Part shown: positions 45,054 through 54,971 of the stretch, piece after piece
How positions within the stretch are numbered: the stretch's first letter is position 1
Layout: every line of letters begins with the position of its first letter
Assembly (NCBI RefSeq): GCF_014638005.1
Contig: NZ_BMFG01000001.1
Coordinates: 124,001-188,000 of the forward strand
Direction of reading: 5' to 3'
Source: Flavobacterium orientale
GTDB taxonomy: Bacteria; Bacteroidota; Bacteroidia; Flavobacteriales; Flavobacteriaceae
DNA length: 64,000 nucleotides
Made by a program: the position numbers and the translations under genes
The notes under the pieces: model-generated
Database searches by the model: none
What the model was told of the DNA's origin: nothing
The model's input: the letters and a program-made list of their open reading frames with translations, nothing else

Positions 45054-46676
45054 ATGAAAATTTCTTTACTGAAACACTACTTGCGTTTGTCACTGTTTTT
45101 GCTCTATTTCACTACCGTACACGAGACTATTGCACAAGATTCTATTGTTTGTCATGCGTTATTAAAAAAAGGTGTAGATGATATGATGAATGTACGCTAC
45201 GCATCTGCCCTTGAAAACTTATCAAAATCCAAAGCGTTAGCGCAGTCCGCAAAATTATCAAATCCCCTATTTTTAGCCACCAATAATCTGGGGTTAACCT
45301 ATTTTAAAATGATGGATTATGGCCAGGCACTTACCTATTATTTGGAGGCCTATGAACTTGCGATAGCTCAAAAGAATCCGGTAAATGAAATGACGGTACT
45401 CAATAATATTGCTATTGTTTACATCAAAGAAAAGAAATTGGAACAAGCAGAATCCTATTTCTTGAAGTCCTTTGCTATTGCAAAAGAACAAAAGTTGGAT
45501 ACCCGTATTGGTTATTATGCCACCAATTTGGCTCAACTGAATTTAGAAATGAATAATTTGGCGAAGGCAACAACTTACATTGCTACCGCTGTTCCCAAGC
45601 TACAATCAGAGCCTCGTATTTTAATGAGTGCTTTGCTTGTTCAAAACGCCATTTTATTGGAAAAGGGTTTTTCAAAAGAAGTTTTAAAGAACGGACTTCC
45701 GTTACTTGAAAAAGCTCAAAAAAGTAATTTTGCGGAAGAACAGACCGAATTACTTCTTTTGATAGCAAAGGCTTATTTCAAGGATCGTCAGTTTGACAAA
45801 GCCATGCACTATGTTGAACGCGGGCTTTCTTCTACACAACATCATGAAGTGAAAATTCAACTTTTTGAACTTCATTCGCAAATCGCCTTTCAATTGCAGC
45901 TTCTTGAAAAATCACTAGCTTCAAAGGATTCCATTATCCAATTAACCCAACTACTCAGTGATACCAAAAACAGTGAATTACTTGAAAACACTACCCTACG
46001 TTTTGAGCTCTCCGAATCAAAGTATGCTTTAGCTATTTCAAAAGCCCAATCCGAAAACCAACGAAAGGTCTATTTACTATCTATTATTTTATTGTTTTTG
46101 CTCCTCTTTATCTTACTTGTGGTGTTTTATAAACGAAATCAATTGACTAAGCAAAAGCGAATTATTGAAGCCAATGCATTGCAGATTAAGCATCTGGAAC
46201 TTGAAAAAGAAAAGAATCAACGAAAGCTTTTGGAACATGAAGTTGAATTAAAAAATAAAATGATTTCTGACAAGGTACTTTTTCAATCGACGCGAAATGA
46301 ATTGATTGAATCCCTTATTCAAACCATTACCCGAGCTACTAACTTTACAAGTGATGTCACATTACTACAATCTGTCAAAGAATTAAAGAGTCATTTAAAG
46401 GAGGATGTGAAGTGGGAAGATTTTACTGCCCATTTTGAGCATGTCAATACTGATTTTATCCATGCTTTAAAGCTAAAGCATCCGGATTTAAACGCCAATG
46501 ATATTCGGTTTTTGTCTTTTATCTATTTGAATCTCAGTCTGAAGGAGATTGCTTCTTTGTTGCATATTTCACCAGAGAGTTGTAGAAAAAGAAAAGAGCG
46601 ACTTATTAAAAAGTTGGGTATTGAGATTACTACACCTCTTTATACTTACTTGACTCAGGTGGCTAAAACCAAGTAG
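45054..46676 (+). CDS. TPR protein with membrane helix and LuxR-type HTH
   Basis: 540 aa from the ATG at 45054. Signal or membrane segment at the N-terminus (YLRLSLFLLYFTTVHETIAQ), then about six TPR repeats (for example NNLGLTYFKMMDYGQALTYYLEAYELA). A membrane helix near 342-362 (VYLLSIILLFLLLFILLVVFY) and a coiled coil follow. The C-terminal LuxR/GerE-like helix-turn-helix is DIRFLSFIYLNLSLKEIASLLHIS. It would sense with periplasmic TPRs and bind DNA from the cytoplasmic side. The target is unknown. A T9SS cargo gene lies 115 nt downstream. Confidence 0.82.
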   Translation: MKISLLKHYLRLSLFLLYFTTVHETIAQDSIVCHALLKKGVDDMMNVRYASALENLSKSKALAQSAKLSNPLFLATNNLGLTYFKMMDYGQALTYYLEAYELAIAQKNPVNEMTVLNNIAIVYIKEKKLEQAESYFLKSFAIAKEQKLDTRIGYYATNLAQLNLEMNNLAKATTYIATAVPKLQSEPRILMSALLVQNAILLEKGFSKEVLKNGLPLLEKAQKSNFAEEQTELLLLIAKAYFKDRQFDKAMHYVERGLSSTQHHEVKIQLFELHSQIAFQLQLLEKSLASKDSIIQLTQLLSDTKNSELLENTTLRFELSESKYALAISKAQSENQRKVYLLSIILLFLLLFILLVVFYKRNQLTKQKRIIEANALQIKHLELEKEKNQRKLLEHEVELKNKMISDKVLFQSTRNELIESLIQTITRATNFTSDVTLLQSVKELKSHLKEDVKWEDFTAHFEHVNTDFIHALKLKHPDLNANDIRFLSFIYLNLSLKEIASLLHISPESCRKRKERLIKKLGIEITTPLYTYLTQVAKTK

Positions 46677-46791
46677 TGTCACAAAATGTCACGCCTGATG
46701 TCACGTCTTGTAGCGTTATTTTAACAGAATAAGCTATTTCTATTTGTTTATTTTGTTTGAGAAATTAAATAACCTCATAAATAAACAAGCT

Positions 46792-47658
46792 ATGAAAATA
46801 AAATTATTTTTCCTTTTCGCATTCCTTTTGAATTTTAACATGCAGGCACAGGCCCCGCAAATTGAAGGCGACATTATGATGTGTCCATGGACAGATGGCA
46901 CAGCTTCGATAACTACTAGTCAAACCTATGATAGTTATCAATGGTATTTTAAATATTGGTTTCTACCGGGTGAGTATGAAGCCATCAGTGGAGCCACCGG
47001 TGCGAGCTTTACTTATGATTGGTATACGTATGACCAGGCCTTATTGAAGGTTGTAGTAACACTTGACGGATCGACATTTGAATCTAATGTTATTCAAGTA
47101 GACAGTTGGAATTGGGTTGGTTTGACTGTTTTTAATGAAATGAATGATAATGTCACTTTTGATCCGGATACTGAAACATATTTATTGTGTGAAGGTACTA
47201 CCTTTGAATTGTCAATCAACAATCCTCCTTATGATACGAATATTGTTTGGTATAAAAATGACACGCCAATAGCAGGAGCCACCCAATCTAATTATTTGGT
47301 CACTGAACCTGGCTATTATTATGTAAGTGCAGCACCTTCTTTTTGCCCGGACAATTCCAGTAATTCCTTAGGATTTGCTGTTGCTTGGAATTTGGATTGT
47401 AGTTTAAGTGTTACTAATCCGAATGGTAACCCTATTGTACAGGTATATCCCAATCCCGCAAAAGATAAAATTAGAATAAGCTCACAAAACTTTCAACCTG
47501 AAAGCTATTCCATTTTGGACGTATCGGGTAAAGCAATACAATCGGGATTTTTAACTGCTGATGGGATTTTGGATGTTTCCACACTCTCCAGCGGTATGTA
47601 TCTCTTACAAATCAATAGTGATATGCAATTGACCACCCATAAAATCATTAAAGAATAG
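46792..47658 (+). CDS. T9SS type A sorting-domain protein with Ig-like repeats
   Basis: 288 aa from the ATG at 46792, which opens the signal peptide MKIKLFFLFAFLLNFNMQAQ; the ORF extends upstream without signal features. Two short Ig/PKD-like segments (DSYQWYFKYW; TNIVWYKNDTPIAGATQSNYLVTEPGYYYVSA) are visible. The C-terminal ~75 residues are a Por sorting domain (VQVYPNPAKDKIRISS, YSILDVSGKAIQSG, GMYLLQINSD). It is a likely secreted surface protein of unknown role. Confidence 0.8.
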   Translation: MKIKLFFLFAFLLNFNMQAQAPQIEGDIMMCPWTDGTASITTSQTYDSYQWYFKYWFLPGEYEAISGATGASFTYDWYTYDQALLKVVVTLDGSTFESNVIQVDSWNWVGLTVFNEMNDNVTFDPDTETYLLCEGTTFELSINNPPYDTNIVWYKNDTPIAGATQSNYLVTEPGYYYVSAAPSFCPDNSSNSLGFAVAWNLDCSLSVTNPNGNPIVQVYPNPAKDKIRISSQNFQPESYSILDVSGKAIQSGFLTADGILDVSTLSSGMYLLQINSDMQLTTHKIIKE

Positions 47659-47690
47659 TCAATCAATACATCAACAGTTTTTTTAGAAGT

Positions 47691-47722
47691 GCTCAATTCA
47701 CACTAGTGGATTGGGCCTTTTT
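47691..47722. terminator. Terminator between the T9SS cargo gene and the galactose operon
   Basis: Stem GCTCAAT (47691-47697) with ATTGGGC (47710-47716), one T-G pair, and an inner CACTAGTG. Plus-strand T-run follows, so it serves mainly the upstream T9SS gene. Confidence 0.7.
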
Positions 47723-47724
47723 AT

Positions 47725-49386
47725 TTACCAAAAGAACGCATACAAAAACACCAAAACAATCATAATTGCAAATGCACTAATGTTGAATACCGCGTTTGTT
47801 TTGAAGGTTTCATTTCGCAATTCGAAGGCTTTATCATCGTCGAGGCCTTTGTTTTGATTCCAACTTAATAGTGCGATAATAGCCATAGTTAGCAATGTAG
47901 TATATCCCATTTGATCTAAGAAGGGTAGGCTCGGAAAGATGCTTTCCAAAGCAGTTCCATTGGCCCAACCTTTTGGCCCAACTTTGAAAAACATGGCAAT
48001 TGGAATAGAAAACAAAGCTCCCCAAATGGCGGCTTTATTCGTGGTTTTTTTCCAAAACAAACCTAACAAGAAAATAGCTAAAATACCCGGACTTACAACG
48101 CCCGTATATTCTTGAATGAATTGAAACGCTTGGTTAATGCCACCTAACATCGGAGCTACAATTGCTCCAATAACTAATGCCACTGCAGAAGTCATTCTTC
48201 CCACTCTAACCGTAGCTTTATCATCAGCGTTTTTGTTGATGTATTGTTTGTAAATATCCATCGTAAAAATGGTTGAAGTTGAGTTTAGCATCGACGCTAA
48301 GGAAGAAACAATTGCGGCAGTTAATGCCACAAAAGCCAAGCCTTTTAACCCCGTTGGTAAAAACTGGATTAACCAAGGATAGGCTTTATCGGCAGCACCA
48401 TCACTCGGAATATTTGTTAAACCTTCCATTCCCAAACGAGCTAACATTTCGGGGTCATTCACAATAACATAAGCGGCAATTCCCGGAATTACAACTATAA
48501 ACGGAATCAGCAGTTTTAAAAAAGCTGCCAAAAGAATTCCTTTTTGAGCTTCTTTCAATGATTTGGCAGCTAGTGCCCGTTGAATGATGTATTGATTGAA
48601 ACCCCAGTAGTATAAATTGGCCACCCAAAGTCCGCCAATTAAAACGCCAATTCCGGGTAAGTTCAAATATTCCGGATTGGATTCTTCTAAAATCATTGAA
48701 AATTTTGTGGGAGCCTTATCATAAATGATTCCCAACCCTTCCATCATGCCTTGTCCGTTAGAAACCGTATTTAAAGCCAGATAGGTTGTTGCCAAACCAC
48801 CAAAAACCAGAAAAACCACCTGAATGGAATCGGTCCAAGCGATAGAGGCCAAACCACCATACAATGAATAAGCAGCTGCAAACAAAGATAGTCCGATAAT
48901 GGCCCACATCATGTCGACTCCCATTACTGTATTCATGGCTAACGCTCCTAAATATAAAACTGAAGTAATGTTGACAAACACATACAAAGCCACCCAAAAG
49001 ACGGCAAGGATTGTTTTTAGATTGGTAGAAAATCGTTTTTCAACAAACTCCGGTATGGTATAAATTCCTTTTTCAATAAAAATAGGGAGGAAGTATTTTC
49101 CAACAATGATTAGCGTAATGGCTGCCATCCATTCATACGAGGAGATGGCTAAACCAACGGCAAATCCTGAGCCTGACATTCCGATAAATTGTTCGGCAGA
49201 AATATTAGCGGCAATTAAGGACGTTCCAATTGCCCACCAAGGCAATGATTTACTGGCTAAGAAATAATCTTCTGCATTTTTTTGATGTCCTTTTTTGTCG
49301 CGAGACATCCATAATCCTACGCTTAAAATTAAGATTGCATAGCAAACAAAAACAACATAATCTAATGTTTCAAAACCTGTATTCAT
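47725..49386 (-). CDS. Sodium/sugar symporter (SSS family, vSGLT-like)
   Basis: 553 aa with about 14 membrane helices. The opening is TLDYVVFVCYAILILSVGLWMSRDKKGHQKNAEDYFLA; SSF motifs include ISAEQFIGMSGSGFAVGLA, YSLYGGLASIAWTDSIQVV and FVALTAAIVSSLASMLNS. The family imports sugars with sodium. Being last in a galactan/galactose operon, its substrate is probably galactose. It starts 6 nt after galT. Confidence 0.9.
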   Translation of the reverse strand: MNTGFETLDYVVFVCYAILILSVGLWMSRDKKGHQKNAEDYFLASKSLPWWAIGTSLIAANISAEQFIGMSGSGFAVGLAISSYEWMAAITLIIVGKYFLPIFIEKGIYTIPEFVEKRFSTNLKTILAVFWVALYVFVNITSVLYLGALAMNTVMGVDMMWAIIGLSLFAAAYSLYGGLASIAWTDSIQVVFLVFGGLATTYLALNTVSNGQGMMEGLGIIYDKAPTKFSMILEESNPEYLNLPGIGVLIGGLWVANLYYWGFNQYIIQRALAAKSLKEAQKGILLAAFLKLLIPFIVVIPGIAAYVIVNDPEMLARLGMEGLTNIPSDGAADKAYPWLIQFLPTGLKGLAFVALTAAIVSSLASMLNSTSTIFTMDIYKQYINKNADDKATVRVGRMTSAVALVIGAIVAPMLGGINQAFQFIQEYTGVVSPGILAIFLLGLFWKKTTNKAAIWGALFSIPIAMFFKVGPKGWANGTALESIFPSLPFLDQMGYTTLLTMAIIALLSWNQNKGLDDDKAFELRNETFKTNAVFNISAFAIMIVLVFLYAFFW

Positions 49387-49392
49387 ATTCGT

Positions 49393-50451
49393 CTAGTTTG
49401 GTTCTTTTTTCAATTTATAATGTAAGGTAGGTAAGTCTCGTAAAATTGCTGCACTTTTTTCGGGAGAAATATCCCGTTGTGCTTCTCCCATCATTTCATA
49501 GCCTACCATAAATTTTTTAACGGTAGCACTTCGCAACAAAGGTGGATAAAAATGCATGTGAAAATGCCATTCAGGGTGGGAAACTCTATCCGTTGGAGCT
49601 TGATGGATTCCGGACGAGTAGGGGAATGAGGTTTCAAACAAATTATCATATTTGATTGTGATTCCTTTTAAAATTTCGGCAAATGCAAGTGTTTCTTCTT
49701 TCGACATTGCGATGATGGTTCCAAAATGTCTTTTGCTGATTAGTAGGGTTTCATAGGGCCAAATTGCCCAAAAAGGAACCACAACTGCAAAATGTTCGTT
49801 TTCTAGAACGATTCGTTCCTTTTTTATTAATTCTGCATCTAGATATTCTTTTAACAAGCTTCTTTTGTTGGTTTCAAAATATTTTTCAAGGCTGTTTTGT
49901 GTTTTAGCAACTTGAGTGGGTAATGACGATTGTGCCCAAATTTGTCCGTGCGGATGTGGATTACTACAACCCATCACAGCCCCTTTGTTTTCAAAAATCT
50001 GTACGTAATTGATAAAGTCTTTGCTTCCCAATTCAATGTATTGTTCCTTCCATGTTTGAATTACTTTTTCAATGTCTGAAACCTCCATTTCAGGAATTGT
50101 TAGGTTATGCTTTGGCGAAAAACACACTACTTTGTTGATGCCGCGTTCCGGTTTTAATTGAAACATCGGATTTAAATTAGGTTCATGAACTACTTCTTCT
50201 TCTAACAAAGCGGCAAAATCATTCTCAAACACAAAACAATCGGTATAGTTGGGATTTTTAATCCCGTTGGAACGTTCGTTGCCGGGACACAAATAACAAT
50301 TGGCATCATATTCGGGTAATGCCTCCGAATTATTTTTTTCATTTTGCCCTTGCCATGGTCTTTTGGTGCGATGTGGCGAAACCAAAACCCATTCGTCTAT
50401 TAATGGATTATAGCGACGATGTGGGTGATCGTTGGGGTTGAATGTTTGCAT
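49393..50451 (-). CDS. galT: Galactose-1-phosphate uridylyltransferase
   Basis: 352 aa. N-terminal part HRRYNPLIDEWVLVSPHRTKRPWQGQ, zinc-site region NCYLCPGNERSNG, and the catalytic motif GCSNPHPHGQIWAQ with the nucleophilic His of HPHGQ. The closing block WHFHMHFYPPLLRS supplies further ligands. It swaps UDP between UDP-glucose and galactose-1-phosphate in the Leloir pathway. It starts 3 nt after galK. galE, also needed, is not in the window. Confidence 0.96.
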   Translation of the reverse strand: MQTFNPNDHPHRRYNPLIDEWVLVSPHRTKRPWQGQNEKNNSEALPEYDANCYLCPGNERSNGIKNPNYTDCFVFENDFAALLEEEVVHEPNLNPMFQLKPERGINKVVCFSPKHNLTIPEMEVSDIEKVIQTWKEQYIELGSKDFINYVQIFENKGAVMGCSNPHPHGQIWAQSSLPTQVAKTQNSLEKYFETNKRSLLKEYLDAELIKKERIVLENEHFAVVVPFWAIWPYETLLISKRHFGTIIAMSKEETLAFAEILKGITIKYDNLFETSFPYSSGIHQAPTDRVSHPEWHFHMHFYPPLLRSATVKKFMVGYEMMGEAQRDISPEKSAAILRDLPTLHYKLKKEPN

Positions 50452-50454
50452 CTT

Positions 50455-51618
50455 TTATACTTTTGTTGTTCCTTTTGAAATTTTGATTTTATAGGCGGAT
50501 AGTTCAATACCAAAAGCATTTCTATACGTTTCAGATACTTTAGCTATTAGCTCATTTTCGGTTCCTTTTTCTACCAGATTGATGGAGCAACCACCAAAAC
50601 CACCACCCATCATTCGGGCTCCTAAAACTGATTTTTCAGAACGTACAGCGTTCACTAAAAAATCAATTTCAGTACAGCTTACTTCATATTCTTTTGATAA
50701 ACCTTCGTGGGTTTCATACATCAATTGTCCTAGTTTTTCAAAATCATTTTTGTCTAATGTTGCCACGGCTTCATTTACTCTTCGGATTTCATTGATTACA
50801 AAATGACATCGTTTAAAAAGCAATTCGCCCAATTCATTTTTTACATTGGCTAAATGATTTTCGGTGCAATCTCTAAAGCTTTTCACTTCCGGGAAATGAC
50901 TTTTGATGATGGACAAACCTTGCTCCACTTCATTTCTACGGTCATTGTATCCGGAAGTTAAATGGGTGTGTTTCACATTGCTATCCAGTAAAAGTAATGC
51001 ATATTTTTTAAAATTGGCGTTGTGGTATTCATATTCAAGCGAGGTGCAATCTAATTTTATTGCTTTGTTTTTCTTTCCAAATACACTCGCAAATTGGTCC
51101 ATTATGCCACATTTTACGCCTACAAAAGTGTGTTCAGATTTTTGGCCGATTAAAGCAATTTCTTCTTTGCTTACGCCTAAATCAAACAACTTGTTCATTG
51201 CATAGCCAAAACCACATTCTAAAGCCGCAGATGAAGATAAACCGGCTCCCATAGGGATGCTACTACTGAAAACTATGTCAAACCCTTTTTCTGGAAACCC
51301 TTTTGATTTTAATTGGTGTAAGACTCCTAAAATATAATTCACCCACATTTTGTCAACGGGCACTAATGCATCATTGCTATGAAATTTATAAGCGTCATTT
51401 AAATCTTTTGCTACAATGGTACAAACACCAGTATCGTTTGTTGAAACGGCAAAGCAAATGTATTTGTTGATGGCTGCCGGGAGTACAAATCCGTCGTTGT
51501 AATCTACGTGTTCACCAATAATGTTGATTCGTCCCGGAGATAAAAAAACAGCTTCGGGTTTGTTGTGGAACTGCTTTTCAAAATGTTTAGTCGTTTCTTT
51601 GATTAACTTCTTTTTCAT
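50455..51618 (-). CDS. galK: Galactokinase
   Basis: 387 aa GHMP kinase. Galactokinase signature PGRINIIGEHVDYNDGFVLPAA at the start, ATP-binding motif SSIPMGAGLSSSAALECGF and motif 3 LGARMMGGGFGGCSINLV. It phosphorylates galactose with ATP. Its ATG overlaps the beta-galactosidase stop codon by 4 nt (ATGA), a sign of coupled translation. Confidence 0.97.
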   Translation of the reverse strand: MKKKLIKETTKHFEKQFHNKPEAVFLSPGRINIIGEHVDYNDGFVLPAAINKYICFAVSTNDTGVCTIVAKDLNDAYKFHSNDALVPVDKMWVNYILGVLHQLKSKGFPEKGFDIVFSSSIPMGAGLSSSAALECGFGYAMNKLFDLGVSKEEIALIGQKSEHTFVGVKCGIMDQFASVFGKKNKAIKLDCTSLEYEYHNANFKKYALLLLDSNVKHTHLTSGYNDRRNEVEQGLSIIKSHFPEVKSFRDCTENHLANVKNELGELLFKRCHFVINEIRRVNEAVATLDKNDFEKLGQLMYETHEGLSKEYEVSCTEIDFLVNAVRSEKSVLGARMMGGGFGGCSINLVEKGTENELIAKVSETYRNAFGIELSAYKIKISKGTTKV

Positions 51619-53942
51619 GGCTTTAATTCAAGTGTTGCTTCTTTCAATCCTTTGGCTGTGGCTTTAATTTTGATTCCTTTTTTAAAAGTAGTTGTTCGCA
51701 CTAAAATTGTAGCCATACCAGCTTCTGCCGGAAATGGATTTTGACCAACTAATTCAACATCGGTACCTTCAATACTAAATGTAATCTCGGTTGTTGCATC
51801 CGAAACCAAATTTCCATTTGCATCAGTTATTGTAGCATACACAAAAACAACATCGGGAAAATCAGGATTTATTTTCACGGTTGATTCATCATAGCTTACA
51901 ACTATTTTTGAGGGTTCATTGGCTGATTTTACACTATGTTCCGCTACTTTTTTTCCATTTATAAATCCTTCAGCTCGTAGTGTTCCTTTTTCAAATTTTG
52001 GAATAGAAAAAACAAATGGCGGATGGGGTAATTCATTAGAAAAAGGAGAAATAGTTGGTTTTTGTCTACTGATCAAAATGTCATTCACATAAAATGCGAC
52101 TTCCTCACAATTACTGAAAACAGTTACGTCCAAAGGCGATTTTTCATTCCAATAGGAAGCAATATGAATCACGGGACCCGAAACTAATTTTTCGTTTAAC
52201 TTCACTTTTGGAGAACGCTGACTTTGGTAGAAATAATGAGCAAATTTCGGGATACGAAAAATATCGCTGATGCCAGAACTTTCGATATCATCGGCATATC
52301 CGCGATTGTAATCAAACATCAGCCAATTGGCTTGACCAATAGTGTGTTTCCCTTTCAAATTTGAATTGAATGCTTCTTGATAATTGAATGCTTGTTGCAG
52401 CAATCGTTTTTCGCCGAAAGCACGCAATTGTCTGCTGGTGCGTTCTTCTTCTTTCAAATTGGAATAGGAAGTTTGATTAAAACCGGCGTTTTGAGCGTAA
52501 TATTCCCAATCGCCATATTCAGCTATGAAGATTTTTCGGTTTTCTTTTTCGTAGTTGTTCCAATACTCCGGTGCTTTTCCGTGTTGACGAGCGGGAATAT
52601 AAAGGTCGTAATTCGGATTATCAATCCAACCGGCGGTATATATGTTGGCATAAGGCAATTCACCCCGCAAGATTTCATTCGCCTTTTTCATGTAGGGTTC
52701 CTTCATGTCGCTTTCGTTCAGTGAAACTTCCCAAAAAACGACACTAGGATGATTTCGGTCTCTTCGGGCTAAATCCCGAATTTCCTGATAGGAGTTTTCT
52801 ATAAATTTTTCGTCACCCGTAAATTGCCAACCTGAAATGCAATTCATCACTAAAAGTCCTAATTCATCACAAGCTTTCATGAAAGATTCGGTTTGCGGAT
52901 AATGGGACATTCGAACAAAATCAAAACCTGCATTTTTAATTTTCACTGCATCGCGGTAATTGGCTTCGTCGGAAAGTGCATAGCCAATGTATGGATATTC
53001 CTGATGACGATTGGTTCCGTTGATGAATACTTTTTCATCATTCAAATAAAAGCCATCAGCTTTGAGCTCTGCTTTTCTGATTCCGGTTTGAATAGTTTGA
53101 GAGTCGATGGTTTTTGAATCAGCAATCAAATGTACTTCTACTTCGTATAAATTTGGGTTTTCAATTCCCCATAATTTTGGATTTAAAATTTCAACACTTT
53201 GCGAAAGTGATGCGTTCGAATTGGGCTCCATCGTGACTTCATTCGTTGTAAAAGAAATCGCTTCTGAACCATTTTTAAATGTGATGGATGCTTTTACTTT
53301 TTTCGATTTATCATCTTCATTCTTCACATGAATTTTTACACTACCGCTCGCTTTTTCTTTAGCAATGGTGTTGAAATTCACTAAAATTCCGCCACTATTT
53401 ACTTTATTAGCATGAACGGCATCTGTGATATACGTTTTGTTTGTTTGGATTAAATAGACATTGCGATAAATACCGCCGTAATAATTAAAATCTAATGTTT
53501 TTAATGTTTTCCCCGGAGGAATTTGCGGATTGTCCTGATTATTTACTTTGACAATAATAGTGTTGTCGTGTGGTAAAACGATGTCAGTTATGTCAACGGT
53601 AAACGGCAAATAACCCCCTTTATGGTGTGTCATTAATTCACCATTCACCCAAACCCAAGCTTCATGCATAACGCCTTCAAAGTAGAGGAAAACTTTGTCA
53701 TCAGTTTTTGGATGGTCAAATTTTTTCTGATACCAACAATCGCCTTGCCATTGATTGTTGACAATCAAAGGTTCCACTTGAGCCGTGTGTGGAAGTTGTA
53801 CTTTTTCCCAATTGAGAGCAGTGGAGTCTTTCGTAAAAGTCCAATCGGAGCCAAAATTAACTTTGGTGCGGTTGGAAGTAGTTTCTTTTCCACAAGAAAT
53901 AAAAAGCAGCGAAGTTAAGAAGAGTAAAATATAGTGTTTCAT
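51615..53942 (-). CDS. GH2 beta-galactosidase lipoprotein
   Basis: 775 aa. N-terminal lipoprotein signal (YILLFLTSLLFISCGKE), then GH2 sugar-binding, Ig-like and TIM-barrel domains. The acid/base Glu is in SVVFWEVSLNESD, and the nucleophile Glu in KIFIAEYGDWEYYA. The C-terminal Ig-like part ends in ATAKGLKEATLELKP. It should remove galactose from galactan oligosaccharides in the periplasm or on the outer membrane. Position between the galactanases and galK supports beta-galactosidase over other GH2 activities. Confidence 0.9.
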   Translation of the reverse strand: MKHYILLFLTSLLFISCGKETTSNRTKVNFGSDWTFTKDSTALNWEKVQLPHTAQVEPLIVNNQWQGDCWYQKKFDHPKTDDKVFLYFEGVMHEAWVWVNGELMTHHKGGYLPFTVDITDIVLPHDNTIIVKVNNQDNPQIPPGKTLKTLDFNYYGGIYRNVYLIQTNKTYITDAVHANKVNSGGILVNFNTIAKEKASGSVKIHVKNEDDKSKKVKASITFKNGSEAISFTTNEVTMEPNSNASLSQSVEILNPKLWGIENPNLYEVEVHLIADSKTIDSQTIQTGIRKAELKADGFYLNDEKVFINGTNRHQEYPYIGYALSDEANYRDAVKIKNAGFDFVRMSHYPQTESFMKACDELGLLVMNCISGWQFTGDEKFIENSYQEIRDLARRDRNHPSVVFWEVSLNESDMKEPYMKKANEILRGELPYANIYTAGWIDNPNYDLYIPARQHGKAPEYWNNYEKENRKIFIAEYGDWEYYAQNAGFNQTSYSNLKEEERTSRQLRAFGEKRLLQQAFNYQEAFNSNLKGKHTIGQANWLMFDYNRGYADDIESSGISDIFRIPKFAHYFYQSQRSPKVKLNEKLVSGPVIHIASYWNEKSPLDVTVFSNCEEVAFYVNDILISRQKPTISPFSNELPHPPFVFSIPKFEKGTLRAEGFINGKKVAEHSVKSANEPSKIVVSYDESTVKINPDFPDVVFVYATITDANGNLVSDATTEITFSIEGTDVELVGQNPFPAEAGMATILVRTTTFKKGIKIKATAKGLKEATLELKP

Positions 53943-53960
53943 TGAGAATTTTTAAGCAAA

Positions 53961-54971
53961 TTAATCTTTAAAAGCATCCAAAGCCGGAGAGGGTTGTCCG
54001 TTTTCCAGCCAGGCACTTAAACTGTAACCACTCCAGCTTTTTTCGCCTTGGGGTTCCCAGTATAAAATACCTAAGCCTTTGTTGTTAGGAACATTCTTGA
54101 CTGCTTTGATGGTGGCTTCTAAAAGTTCTTTCGTGTTTTCAACTTTGTCATATTCGCCTCCCACTTCCACCACCATCACTTCGGTGTTGTAACGAGTTAC
54201 TAAATCATTCAAGTTGAATTCTAAATTGGCAATAGTTTCTGTGTAATCTTTTTTCACCCAAAACGGATAATAGGAAAGTCCGATGACATCATATTTTACA
54301 TTTTGAGCTTTGGCATTGTCAAAGAAAGTTCTGAATTTTTCGATGTTATCACCTTCGTCTAAATGCACGATTACTTTTATGGATTTATCCACCGCTTTTA
54401 CAGCATCGTAGCCTTTGTTTAATAGAATTCCCAATTGGTTCCAATTGTCGGTACTTCCTTCGGGCCAAAGCATGCCGCCGGGAATTTCGTTACCGACTTG
54501 TACCCATTCGGTTTTTACTTTGGCTTTTTTTAAAGCCGTCATTACATCAAAGGTGTGGTTGTAGACTTCTTGAGCTAACTTTTCAAACGGAAGGTCTTTC
54601 CAAGCGGCGGGTTTGTTTTGTTTTCCCGGATCGGCCCATGAATCACTGTAATGAAAATTAATCATGATGCGAAAACCCATTTTTTGAGCCCGTTGAGCTA
54701 GAGCAACCGTTTCCTCTTTGCTACAATGGCCACTTCTTGGATCATCAGACGGATTGACAAACACACGCAAGCGAACCGTGTTCATGCCTCGGTCTTTCAA
54801 TAATTGTAAGCCATCTTTTTTGGAGCCATCCGTATCATAAAATTGATAACCGGTTGCTTCCATTTGTGGTAACCATGTTACATCGGCACCTTTTGAAAAT
54901 TCAACATTGTTTTGAGCAAAAGAGAGTTGCATGGTTACAACCAACAGGAGTACTTGAATTTTTTTCATCAT
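53961..54971 (-). CDS. GH53 arabinogalactan endo-beta-1,4-galactanase (copy 1)
   Basis: 336 aa with a signal peptide (IQVLLLVVTMQLSFAQ). GH53 motifs: NTVRLRVFVNPSDD, FRIMINFHYSDSWADPGKQNKP, acid/base Glu in WVQVGNEIPGGMLWPEG, nucleophile Glu in VMVVEVGGEYD and the closing GLGILYWEPQG. It cuts beta-1,4-galactan such as pectin side chains. Its ATG overlaps the stop of copy 2 by one base (TAATG). Secreted without a lipid anchor, unlike copy 2. Confidence 0.92.
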   Translation of the reverse strand: MMKKIQVLLLVVTMQLSFAQNNVEFSKGADVTWLPQMEATGYQFYDTDGSKKDGLQLLKDRGMNTVRLRVFVNPSDDPRSGHCSKEETVALAQRAQKMGFRIMINFHYSDSWADPGKQNKPAAWKDLPFEKLAQEVYNHTFDVMTALKKAKVKTEWVQVGNEIPGGMLWPEGSTDNWNQLGILLNKGYDAVKAVDKSIKVIVHLDEGDNIEKFRTFFDNAKAQNVKYDVIGLSYYPFWVKKDYTETIANLEFNLNDLVTRYNTEVMVVEVGGEYDKVENTKELLEATIKAVKNVPNNKGLGILYWEPQGEKSWSGYSLSAWLENGQPSPALDAFKD

